Source: Arthrobotrys musiformis
Lineage: Eukaryota > Ascomycota > Orbiliomycetes > Orbiliales > Orbiliaceae
DNA: 64,000 bases
NCBI GenBank assembly: GCA_036971715.1
Contig: JAVHJL010000006.1
Span: 2,232,001 to 2,296,000, forward strand
Reading direction: 5' to 3'
The notes under the pieces were generated by a model. The model ran no database searches. It saw only the letters and a list, made by a program, of their open reading frames with translations, and was not told the DNA's origin. The position numbers were made by a program, and so were the translations under genes. Shown piece after piece: positions 21,335 to 31,633 of this stretch (the first letter of the stretch is position 1; the number at the start of each line of letters is the position of its first letter).

Positions 21335-22221
21335 TGTTGATGATGGTAATATGTAGGGGTAAAAGTGGGAGGAAGGGTATGGGTGGTGATGGGAGTGGTA
21401 GTGATAAATTTCAAGCCAGCAGGTCCCGCGATTGGTAGATACTTGCCTCTGATATACGATCAGGTATATTCAGTACTAAAGCCCTCAGAATGCCCTCGGA
21501 GAAAGTGTTCTCTAAAAGATCCCTCAGATGTGTCAAATTGACTGTATGGTATCAGTCCCCTCGGTATTCCCTCTAAATGCCCACTATAGTAGCCCTCAAG
21601 TGCCCAAGTATTCCGATCAAACGATAAAATTTGAACGGAAGATGAAAAGCCCTCTGGAATTGCGCCTACAGATTGTTTCAGAAAGTAGTTCCCTCGAAGC
21701 CGACGGTGCCCACGAGCCCTCAGACGTCTTATGTGACAGAAGTATACCCTCGGAGTATGCCCTCAGAGATTTTTTTCTTAGCTATTCAGCAACCGCGATG
21801 AAGCAGAAGGCTTTTGCTTTTGGCTTTAGAATATCCCACGAATGGAAGATCCGACACCCTTTAGAAAGAGAAAGAGAAAGAGAATAAGAGAGAGATAGCT
21901 ATTGAGCTATCGGGTACGAGAGAGTGGTAGATGAGAGTAGGTAGAAGATGATGAGAGGTGGTGGATGGTGAAGAAGAAGAGGAGAAGAAGAGGAAGAAGA
22001 GGAAGAAATTTTTCTTTTGTAGAAGGAAACCTGGGGGGGAAAGGTTTTTGCGCCTGAACAATTTTTTTTTTCCTTGCGACAAACTACGCGAAAAAGGAAA
22101 GGCGGGCAGACGATCAGGCTGGGCAGGTCCAACGGTGGTCAACCTCATGGCAACACCCGGCAGCCAAATTTGAACGTCGACAAACTTAGCTAAACACCAT
22201 CGCCATTTCCACATCTCAACA
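21335..22221. promoter_or_regulatory. Bidirectional promoter region (Nsr1-like / mL54)
   Basis: About 890 bp between two divergent genes, both linked to ribosome production (nucleolar and mitochondrial). Half of it is occupied by the CCCTC array listed separately. The rest includes purine-rich GAGAAAGAGA and GAAGAAGAGG tracts (21,860-22,015) and short A/T runs. No coding exon was recognised. Confidence 0.6.
21482..21764 (+). repeat. Array of CCCTC motifs (consensus GCCCTCRGA)
   Basis: Eleven CCCTC pentamers occur on the + strand within 283 bp, starting at 21482, 21493, 21521, 21558, 21569, 21593, 21650, 21691, 21717, 21747 and 21760. Most extend to CCCTCAGA or CCCTCGGA, and I noticed none in the opposite orientation. 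Spacing is irregular (11 to 57 bp), so this is not a simple tandem repeat. It sits 150-430 bp upstream of the Nsr1-like start and 460-740 bp upstream of mL54. Confidence 0.75.
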
Positions 22222-22862
22222 ATGTCGGTGTGCATTCAGTGTACCTTCAGGCACGGCTTCCGCTCGACCAGAGCAATTGCTCCCAGGTTATCGGTACCTT
22301 TGATAATCCCAGGTCGACGGTTCATCTCTACATCAACACCGTCGCCGAAAGAAAAGACTTCAGGTACCCAAAAGACCCACTATAAGACCTCAATGGACGT
22401 TGCCTAACTCTTCTGTTTATACGTATAGATGCTCCAGCCACTACGGAGAAGCCTAAGGTCGTTTCAATGACCCCTGCTGGCACTGTCATGAAAGGGATCA
22501 ACTTCAATAAGAAACTCAAGGACCCCATCGCCTTACCAGACGAAGAGTACCCCGCCTGGCTATGGACTGTCCTTGAAGACAGACGTCCGGTCCTATCCGC
22601 TGCCCCACAACTTTCCTCCGAGGACGCAGCAGATCTATACTCCAAGTCGAAGGGCCGAAGAAAAGCTGCTCAGAAGCGTATAGCGGCGAAGGAGGCAGCA
22701 GCATCAGGTGTATTGGTAACCCCAGCCGACTATAAAACAGAGGACATGCCATGGCAGACATTTGAAGAGAGTCAAGCAGCAATTAAGGAGGCGAAGAAGG
22801 CATCGAGAGAAAGAAGGAGAGCTGCAATCAAGGAGAAGAACTTCTTGGGCAAGCTAGGCTAA
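22222..22862 (+). CDS. MRPL37: Mitochondrial large-subunit ribosomal protein mL54 (MRPL37)
   Basis: This is a structural protein of the mitochondrial large ribosomal subunit. Two exons are inferred: 22222-22363 and 22429-22862, giving 191 aa. The intron 22364-22428 (GTACCC donor, GTATAG acceptor) rejoins as KTSG/D-APATTEK. The N-terminus is Arg/Ser-rich without acidic residues (MSVCIQCTFRHGFRSTR...), as expected of a mitochondrial targeting peptide. The family core is GTVMKGINFNKKLKDPIALPDEEYPAWLWTVL, followed by a basic Lys/Arg/Ala-rich C-terminal helix. Length fits fungal mL54. The gene is convergent with LSm2. Confidence 0.9.
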
Positions 22863-23312
22863 ACTAGACCCTTCTGAATCACCTTAGATCGGACTGAGTT
22901 AGGAGTTTGTATCATAGCATTGGTCTAATATATTACTGTACATATCATATCATCAATAACCGGGCGTATCATTGCCGTAAGCTTGACCAATTGAGCCGAG
23001 GGGTTGCATTAGTGATGTATATATCGATGTATATATATATCATGTAACCAAAGGGGAAGAAGGAGGCCGGAGGAGGGTACATCAGATCCTCCGTATACTA
23101 GTACTTGACCGAATCCCGTTGTCTATAATATGGGCTGGAACTGCAAGCTTTTCCTGCTCTAGATACGCTATCGTCCGCTAAACATACCGTCGTAGTATCC
23201 AGCAAGTTAAAGACACGACTATCCATATCCCATAGGAAACTATCCCCCAACCCTCACACCGCCAATTATGTACCTGACCTTGAGGCCACCGATACCCCAC
23301 CAAATAGTGACT
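22863..23312. other. Convergent intergenic region
   Basis: This 450-bp spacer between the ends of mL54 and LSm2 has a short TATATATATCATG-type AT patch near 23,030. It should hold both terminators. Nothing else was seen. Confidence 0.6.
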
Positions 23313-23849
23313 TTATTTAGCCTTGTTTGCTTGCGCTGCAGCTTCTATAAACCGAGAGATACGAATTTAGCACCCATTCAACGCCCCACTTAGCATATAG
23401 CATCAAAGACTTTGACCATACCTCTCCTCGTCGCATCCTCTAATAGTGCTGTGTCTACGGCAACGGCCGGTAAATGGACATATCGAACGACGGATCCACG
23501 GATGAAAACGTTTTTGACAGCAGACTACCACCACCATTCTTCATTAGCCTTCCAACATTTCTGCCTGTTCCGCTTGGTACTCCTAGCGCCGGGAGCCGGG
23601 AGGGAAATGACGTACGAGATGGGGATATTTGACTTCATCGACGACCTGAATCTCGTCTAACTTGATATTCAGGAACTGATCCACGGATTTGAGGGTACCA
23701 CGGATGGAAAGGTCGTTTTTCAGCTCGATTGTTACCTGCCCACGGGACCAATTCGTTAGCAAAGCCTTGCCCATCGCGATGAGGGGTAATCCGGGGTATC
23801 AAACTACCTCGTGGTCTACGAGAGTCTTGAAGAAACTGAAGAAAAGCAT
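23313..23849 (-). CDS. LSM2: U6 snRNA-associated Sm-like protein LSm2
   Basis: LSm2 is a subunit of the LSm2-8 ring on U6 snRNA in splicing and of the LSm1-7 ring in mRNA decay. Four small exons are inferred: 23849-23808, 23735-23616, 23524-23422 and 23344-23313, giving 98 aa. Introns are 72, 91 and 77 nt. The joined protein begins MLFFSFFKTL. It has the Sm1 core VTIELKNDLSIRGTLKSVDQFLNIKLDEI, then KYPHLSAVKNVFIRGSVVRYVHLP (Sm2), and a short Ala/Lys tail. Both the N-terminal FFSFFKTL and the IRGSVVRYV motif are typical LSm2. Three introns in under 100 codons is dense even here. The gene is head-to-head with the Snm1-like gene, sharing a 335-bp spacer. Confidence 0.93.
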
Positions 23850-24184
23850 CGTAGCGGATGTTTTCGATATGCAGGGTTGGATGTTGTGTCGGATTCCGAG
23901 TCAAAAGGTGGGCTGGGCGGCTTTGAAGCTCTGTTTGCAAGTGTCTTGGCGATGAATTTCAATGTCAAGTGATGCCGCGTCTTTGCAGTCACTCCACCAC
24001 GCCATCTTTCGATGGCAAAAAAAAACGCCGCGACGAAAACATTCACCTCCCGGAAACCGAACTGTAACTAAACACCGACCAGCGATCGCGATAATATAGT
24101 CTTGATCATAAATAATATCGAAAAGAATGTAATTTGCTACACTCAAAAGTTGTACCATAACTCTCTCATACACACCCCGCTACA
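23850..24184. promoter_or_regulatory. Shared LSM2/PSO2 promoter
   Basis: These 335 bp separate two divergent start codons and must serve both transcripts. An A-run (24,014-24,024) flanked by GC-rich GCCGCGACG lies near the middle. No recognised binding site stands out. Confidence 0.55.
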
Positions 24185-26748
24185 ATGCCCCCTACAAAGC
24201 GTAAAACCCCGTTTACGTCAACGCTATCGAAAACTCCAGCGAAAAAGGCGGCCACTTCGGCATCAGCTGGAAGGTCAAGACCAGGAGCAAATGGAAATAT
24301 CCTAAATTTCTTTAAGAAGATTGATGGACCTTTACCACCATTGGTCCAGAATCGCGATGGAAATGGGGATCTCAGAAAATTTGGCTTCTACAAAGGGCCC
24401 CGTCCGGTGAGGACCGGGGCGCTCGGCGGGGACATGTTTTTCTTGGACGGGAATGAAGAAGGCGACGCCGAGGAAGGCCAAAGCTCACGAAGGTACAGCA
24501 CTGGTTCAGCAGAATACCCCGAGGATATGGAGGACTTGTTCGGCCCGGCGAGTACCCAGGAACAAAGAGAGATTCTGGAAACGGAGGCAGCTATCAACGA
24601 ATCATTGGCCTTGGAGAAAGCCACTCTTCCTGTGGGAGCCTGTACTCCACCTCCATTGGATTCGGTGGCTCATGAGGTTATGGGAGAGGAGGATGATATG
24701 TGTCCATTCAGCTTTGACGACCCGATTGAAGACCAGCCAGCTGGTCCATCTGCACTTCCTGAACCCCCAACGAGTGGACCATTTACACTAGAGGCGGAGC
24801 CCAGCGCTGGAAACTCTTTACATCTAGAGGCCCCCTTTCCTTCGGATTACAGTCTTGGGGAGGACGACTTCATTGAGGACGAGGGTATGGAGAACTTTGA
24901 TGAAGAGCAGGAGGGGCGGTGGAGGGATGTAGAAGATGATGATATGGAGGACGACGGCGAGGAAATCGGAGAAGAAAAAATGAATAGGAAATATATGGAA
25001 CAGGAGGAATTAGACGAAGCAGCGTTTCTCGCTTCGTTAGGGCCTCTAAACGAAGATGAGGGGGAGTCAAAGTGCCTTGTCAGTTGTCCAATATGCGATG
25101 CCAATTTGACGGGCTACAAGGAAGACGTAAGTCTCTGCTCTTGAACCTTCTTTGTGAATTTCATATTTCGTATACTAAATTCGCCCCATAGGTGGTGTCC
25201 CGCCATGTAAACGCGTGCCTCGATGGAAAATCATTGCCATTGCCGCCACGGGACCCCGAACCTGTAACCTCGAACCAGCCAGATTACTCTGCAAAGACGC
25301 TCTTCCACCCCCCTCGTCCAGCACAGTCGAGCCCCTTCTCACACCCATCCGCGACAACCTCCAATCCATCCGCTTTTTCTAAAATCATGGCTAGTAACGC
25401 CGAGGATCGTGCCTGGAAGGAAGCTGCCGACGAAGAAACCCGTTCCCGTGGGAAACGTTCCTTCCAACGTACCTGCCCATTCTACAAAATCCTCCCAAAC
25501 CTCAACGTCGCCGTAGATGCTTTTCGATATGGTGCCGTTGAAGGCACAAATGCATATTTCCTTAGTCATTTCCACAGCGACCACTACATCGGCCTCTCAT
25601 CCAGCTGGAACCACGGTCCAATATACTGTTCAAGAGTTACCGCAAACCTGTGTCGAAGGCAGCTACGAGTAGACCCACAATACATCAAGGAATTAGAGTA
25701 TGAGAAAAGAACAGAAATACCCGGAACCGGTGGGGCGACCGTAACAATGATCGATGCAAACCATTGTCCAGGATCATCTCTATTTTTATTCGAAAAAACA
25801 ATATCGTCGCCGAGGGGGGCAAGACGTCAGCGTATTCTACACTGCGGGGACTTTAGAGCTTCTGCTAAGCATCTGAGACACCCTTTATTAAGTGTGGTCA
25901 GGAAGAATAAGATCGATATCTGCTATCTTGATACAACCTATCTGAGCCCAAAATATGCATTCCCGCCACAAAAGCAAGTGATAGAAGCTTGTATGGAGCT
26001 GTGCGTCAGCCTTGACAAGGAAGTTGAAGAAGGCAAGGAACTTGGGTTCGGAGAAAGTCGAAAAGATGGTGGTGGAATCGAGAAATTCACAATATCAACG
26101 GCTTCCACTAATGAGGCTATAAGCGGCTCTAAGAGCGAAAACTCAGCGAACGTGGTACCAACAGCCCCCACAGTGAAAACCAAAGGTAGGCTCCTAGTCG
26201 TTGTCGGAACCTATAGTATCGGCAAAGAAAGAATATGCATGGGCATAGCCCAGGCTTTAAACTGCAAAATATACGCCCCAGCGAACAAGCAGCGAATCTG
26301 CGCCGCACTCGAGGACGAAGAGCTTAATTCGCGGCTTACATCAGACCCGCACGCCGCGCAGGTACACATGACCCCACTCATGGAGATCAGGCCTGAAACG
26401 CTCAAAGATTATCTGCTATCATTTAAACAGAGATTTACCAAGATTGTGGGGTTCAGGCCCAGTGGATGGAATTATCGGCCGCCAACAGGGAGGCTTGTGG
26501 ACAGCCCGCAGGTGCAGACGGTGCTGAATTCGCAGGCTTGGAAGAGTAATTATGGAGTTGCCCAAATGGTACCACAAAGAGGGAGTACAGCTGAGGTCAA
26601 GTGCTTCGGGGTACCTTACAGCGAGCACAGTAGCTTTAGGGAGTTGACGGCATTCTGCTGCGCGCTAGATATTGTGCGGATTATTCCGACGGTCAAGTCA
26701 GTACTACACCCCACTATCGATCCTGTCGACGTCTTGTTGAGGGGCTAA
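24185..26748 (+). CDS. PSO2: DNA cross-link repair nuclease Snm1/Pso2
   Basis: This is a 5'-exonuclease of interstrand cross-link repair. Two exons are inferred: 24185-25126 and 25192-26748, giving 832 aa. The intron 25127-25191 splits the UBZ4 zinc finger, whose ligands are C301, C304, H319 and C323 after joining (CPICDANL...SRHVNAC). A PIP-box-like segment, NGNILNFF (residues 36-43), suggests PCNA contact. The middle is strongly acidic. The metallo-beta-lactamase fold begins near residue 410, with HFHSDH at 440-445, DANHCPG, and LHCGDFRAS. The beta-CASP/DRMBL part has GTYSIGKERI and VPYSEHSSF. It is longer than the yeast protein, mostly through the acidic insert. No key catalytic residue appears missing. 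The gene is divergent from LSm2. Confidence 0.93.
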
Positions 26749-28703
26749 ATATGACTCTCTCCTGACTATTTTTATATCCCCTCCTTCATTCATACATTTA
26801 TTTATTCATTCAAGTTGAAAGGAAAACTGGGGCTGACATAATCCGAATTCGCAGCGTGGGATCCGCGAAGTCACGCGAGAAAATGAAAATGTGGTTTGAG
26901 AAGTGGGCGGCGGAGAAGAAGAAAAATGGCTTTTACACACTCGAAGAGGGGCGGGATGTGTTGTAGGAGGCTGATCCGGATATCGCGGGATTCCAGCACG
27001 AGCACTAGCACGTTGGAACCTGCAGGATTGGCACGTCAAAAGGTGTATCCATACCTACATACCCATACATCACTATCACTCGACTAGACCCGAGCTGTCG
27101 TATTGTGGAGGCTAGTAAGGAATGGCTGATTTCTAAAGTCAATCACCATCTCACGATATCATTGCATCAAATTGTTGAAATGACGTTCCATTGAAAGCGG
27201 CAAGTTGAGCCTGCGCTTGATTCTCAATTTCCGACTTAATGCTACGGACTCCCTTATAACCCGGCCTCTTTCATTTTCGAAATGGGCATAAAATGTCGCG
27301 AGCACGAATCAAAATGAACAACCACCCCATGCGATGTCACCTCGCGCGGCTCAATATCGCAGGTAGCCCAGCATTCTCGTCCTTGCGAGATGCTCACCCC
27401 ACGCCCCCGAAGTTACAATTGTGGGCAGCTGGGCAAGCTGAGAACCTGGTCCGCTTCGAGAATGGTGACCAATTCGTTAGCGTCGGACAGCCACGATTCA
27501 AGCTTTTTTTCGTCGCATGCCACCCTGGATCGCTACTAAATTTACTCTTTGCAGAGTTCGGTGACAGCGGGCAGACTACTGAACACTGCGATTAGCTGAT
27601 GCATTCAGAGTTCCTTCCTTCCTTCTTGTACCGTAACGTAACCTTATCTTTGAACACAAGGCTTTCAGCCACATGAAAGCTGCGATATTTTATATCTATA
27701 TCTGAGAGTTTTTCCGAGTTTTTCTCCTTTGACCAAATGGGTGTGTTCAGTTTTTTTTTGTTTCTCTTCCCAGACATCTTCAACTTTATTTTTATTTTAT
27801 TTTTCTTCCATTCGTTTCAGAAGGATTCTGTTTGCCTTCCGCCGAAGTCTTGGACGTGCCTTCCACAAAACTTCGGACGACGGACTGTAGCGAATGCCCT
27901 ATTGGGGAGCGAATCCCAGGCGCCCTGATACTGGCTGTGCTTCAAACTAAAACGCCTCCAGACATCGACCGCTGGATCGAATTGCCCAACTGCAGGGGAG
28001 GGGCTGGGTTGGACAAAAGGAAAATTACCTGAAGAACTAGTTTTTTCCGCCTAGCACCGGGATGCTACCATAGTCGTTTGATGTCACGGTTGGCCTAGTT
28101 ATATGTTAGCTAAGCTAAATTCGAAGAGACTCGACGGAGTAGCCGCTGTTATATAACGAAAAGGTAACCCCATAATTTTCTTTCCCTGGAAATTTCTTTT
28201 AATATCGTCTCTCCCTTTCTAAAGATCTCGACACTTTCCTTTCTTTTTGCCTTTGCATTCAAAAACTCCAACCTTCGCTTTTTTGTGAATTTTTGTGACT
28301 GACGCTCGTTTTCTTTTTTCGGTTTTTTCAAGCCTTGCGAATTGCTATAATCAGCTCACGATAGCATTCCCCCCAATCGAAGGTTTTCATTCCTGCTCAA
28401 TCTGGAGATACCCACGAATTCCAGCTCAGGAACAAGAAAATTTACCAGCTTCGACCAATTGCGGATTAATCTGTGGCGTTTTAAGGGAGGATATATTTCA
28501 GCATCAAAACCGGTTTTAATTCTCAAAATAGGAGGAATTAAAGGCCAAAAAAGAGAAATCTTTGGGCTCTCGTTCAGATAGCATTTCCGAACTCTTTATC
28601 TCCAACAATCGCTGCCAACGACCTTTGTTACACAGACACAACACATATTCCACAACATCGATATCCCTTTCTCTCGTTTTCCCCCCCTGCAGGACCGCAC
28701 CAG
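26749..28703. other. Intergenic spacer upstream of the Mnn10-like gene
   Basis: Nearly 2 kb without a supported gene. An ATG-initiated frame of 100 codons at 27,293-27,595 has no recognisable features and is not called. The stretch 27,740-28,350 is T-rich on the + strand, and 28,590-28,700 is C/T/A-rich, suiting a leader for the downstream gene. Confidence 0.5.
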
Positions 28704-30348
28704 ATGTCGGCCTCGACAACATCTACAATGGCAACTTCGCAAATTTCTGAGCGAAAAGCGGGAGGACATTCCCGCGAATCATCCCGGGAGAAGTATACTT
28801 TCCCAAGAGCGGGATTACCAACCATAAGTGTTTCCAGATCACATTCTAGAAATTCATCTTGGGATAGCAAAAAGAACGACGATATCATGCTTCCTCAACG
28901 TCGTACACCGCCATCAATTCAAATTCTTCCCGCCAGCAGCCCATCCACAAGACGTAATTCTAACGAATACGGTGTAAATGCTTTTTCCACCGTTCCAATC
29001 TCTTACTCACATCCAACATCTCCAACATACGGCCCACTATCCTGGGCAACCGAAAAACTCACAAAAAGCTCGCAGACAGCCTCGAAAAAGCTGCTTAGCA
29101 CAATTGGCCTTTCCAAACTCTCATCTTCCTTCTCTTTCGATCCTGAATTCCAATCCCCAGGAAACTGGGGAACAAGCAATACCTCCTTCTCCGAAAAGGC
29201 GGCAATGCAATCGGGACAATTGCCCTGTCATTACTACCCAAAACCCACAAAATACCACAGCACCTTCCGCTCCGCACCGATAGGATACACCTTCTTCCAC
29301 CTAAAGCGCTACTCCCAAATCCTTTTCACCCCACGTCGTCTCCTTTCCCTCTTTGTTTCCTTACTCCTCCTATCCTTTCTCTTCCGCAAACCCCTCACCC
29401 AATTCTACAGATCCTCCCCCCTCTTCGGTGGCGGTTCCAAATTCGTCATCATCCTAGCTTCAAACCAAGGCGGCGGCGTCCTCGGCTGGAAAGGTGAAAA
29501 AGAATGGTTCGTCGAACGCGAATCCATCAAGAACAAAAAACTCTACGCAGAGAAACACGGCTACACCCTCGAAATCAGGGATATGAAAGCCATGCGACGG
29601 TACGCCCACGAATGGCGCGAAGGATGGGAAAAGATAGATGTCCTCAAGCAAACCATGAAGAAATACCCAAAAGCAGAGTGGTTTTGGTTTTTGGATATTC
29701 AAACCTACATCATGGAACCCGAAATCAGCTTGCAACGTCACATCTTCAACCGGTTGGATAAGGTTACATACAGGGATATTAATAAACACAATCCCCTAAA
29801 CATCACCCACCCACCGCGGAGAAAGTGGTTGGACAACGTAGCCAAGAGCAGCGTCGGCGATGCGGACACAGATAGCATTGGCCTTATTATCCCACAGGAC
29901 TGCGGCGGCTTCAACCTGGGTAGCTTCTTCGCCAGACGCTCAGAGTTCACAGAACGTCTGATGGATGTCTGGTGGGATCCAGTCGGGTACGAGCAGATGC
30001 ACATGATCTGGGAACATAAAGAGCAAAACGTCCTGGTATGTCAAAAAAACCAACTATTTATACATCAGACCAAAACAAATACTAATACATCAACCACAGG
30101 AACACCTTTACCAACACCAACCCTGGACCCGCAACGGCATCGCCTTCACCCCGCAAAGAATGATAAACTCATTCCCACATGGCGCATGCAAAGACAAAGC
30201 TGGCGATCGCAACATCTTCTACCACGCAGAAGATCGTGATTTCCTCGTCAACATGGCCGGATGCCAATGGGGCAGAGACTGCGCAGGCGAAATGCAATAT
30301 TACAGCGAGATCAGTGAAAAGCTCGCAAAGAAGAAGGGCGCATGGTAA
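28704..30348 (+). CDS. MNN10: Golgi alpha-mannosyltransferase, GT34 (Mnn10/Mnn11-like)
   Basis: It probably extends N-linked mannan in the Golgi as part of an M-Pol-like complex. Two exons are inferred: 28704-30035 and 30100-30348, giving 526 aa. The intron 30036-30099 rejoins as EQNVL-EHLYQHQPW. The protein is type II: a long Ser/Pro-rich cytosolic tail of about 210 residues, one transmembrane helix (about 211-228), then the GT34 domain. This domain starts at KFVIILASNQGGGVLGWKG and includes ERESIKNKKLYAEKHGYTLEI, WFWFLDIQTYIMEP, LIIPQDCGGFNLGSFFARRS and the C-terminal HAEDRDFLVNMAGC. In the acceptor loop the classic DXD reads D-I-Q, as in the Mnn10-type branch rather than GMA12. The cytosolic tail is longer than I would expect for yeast Mnn10. 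Confidence 0.87.
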
Positions 30349-31633
30349 TGACGATCCACGATACACCACTCCATGAAGAAGAGCAAATCCACGCCCAAAT
30401 CGGAATGCCACACACCCGAAACCCAGAAAATAATAATAAAAATAAAAAAAAAACACATACGAAATATGAGGAAAAGACGACATAATACCCCTCCGTCTCT
30501 TCCAAAAATGCATACACGCGAGGAAATACATACACGAAAACGCCTCACGATAACCCAACGTTCCAAAACCCGAAGACATTTACCGATTTTCCTCAAGAGG
30601 GAAAATCCAAAGTACTATGTTTTTTTTTATAATAGCCAAAGCCTTCTATCATTACCTCTATTTGTCTCTTTTTTTTTTGTAATATCATCTAGCGATGGCG
30701 TTTTTGAGGAATTTCCCCTTTGGGGACTGTATATTTTACTATTATTCCCGTTTGCTTCCAGAGTAAGGAACCACACTCTGAGGCACTAAATATTAACCTA
30801 TTAAATAATCTTGACACCAAATTTCTGGCTCGCTTATAGAGATAGATCTACACAAAAATCTTTGCCTTCTAATCGGCTAAATTTATCTGACGCTAGAGTT
30901 GATATAGATATGCGATACCACCAATCAATGCCATAAGCTAAAATAATCAATATATATTCTATCTGTGCCAACGCCTCCCATGCATAATATACTAATCTAT
31001 GACCGAGAAAACTTAAAGAGACGATAAGAGGAAATTTTATTATCATGCAGACTGCCTTAATTTGCAGCCAAAGGTATCGAACTAAAAAAAACATGATGTA
31101 GAATAAGCTGGCATCGATGCATCAAGGTAAAAGCCAGCATGCAGAGGGAAAAAACAACAATGCCATGAGTACAGTACAACTAAGAAAAAGAGAATATAAC
31201 GACCTGATAAAACGAGTCCCGCTAACTATGTATTCGAAAAAACAGACAATCAGAAAAAAACAGAAACAAAAGCGACGAAAGTTTTTTTAAAAGGTAAGAA
31301 GAGTACCACGCTATGCTTTCGAAAATAATGATAAAAACCGAACCTTTCCTTCCTTTCATGCGCATGGGTAAAAAACATTCTTGAGGTTAGACATTCCAGA
31401 AACGACCAAAGAGTGTCGTTTCCGGGCCCTCAAGTAAAACTGATTGATGCTAAAGGCCGTAATTAAAACGTATTCCGTTCAATATGTTCAAATGAATCGT
31501 AAAGGGAGGGTGGTAGGTTGAGGTGTATTTTTTTTTTTTAATGTCGAACAGATGATTCCTTAGTAAAGTGAACCTCCAAGACTGGGCTCAACTCGTGGGT
31601 AGGTAGTTGCGTGGGTGGGTGCAGAAATCAACG
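30349..31633. other. Convergent intergenic region
   Basis: About 1.3 kb between two gene ends. It is AT-rich with many A- and T-runs (30,430-30,460, 30,620-30,680, 31,230-31,290, 31,530-31,542). No coding exon was seen. Confidence 0.6.

Noticed and set aside
19661..21356. Long open frames on the + strand and in other minus frames over the Nsr1-like gene
   Set aside because: They mirror the Ser/Asp/Glu and Gly/Arg codon repeats of the real gene; their translations are low-complexity Ser or Pro strings with no domains.
27293..27595. 100-codon + strand ATG frame upstream of the Mnn10-like gene
   Set aside because: No domain or conserved-looking block, and it lies in what appears to be promoter DNA.
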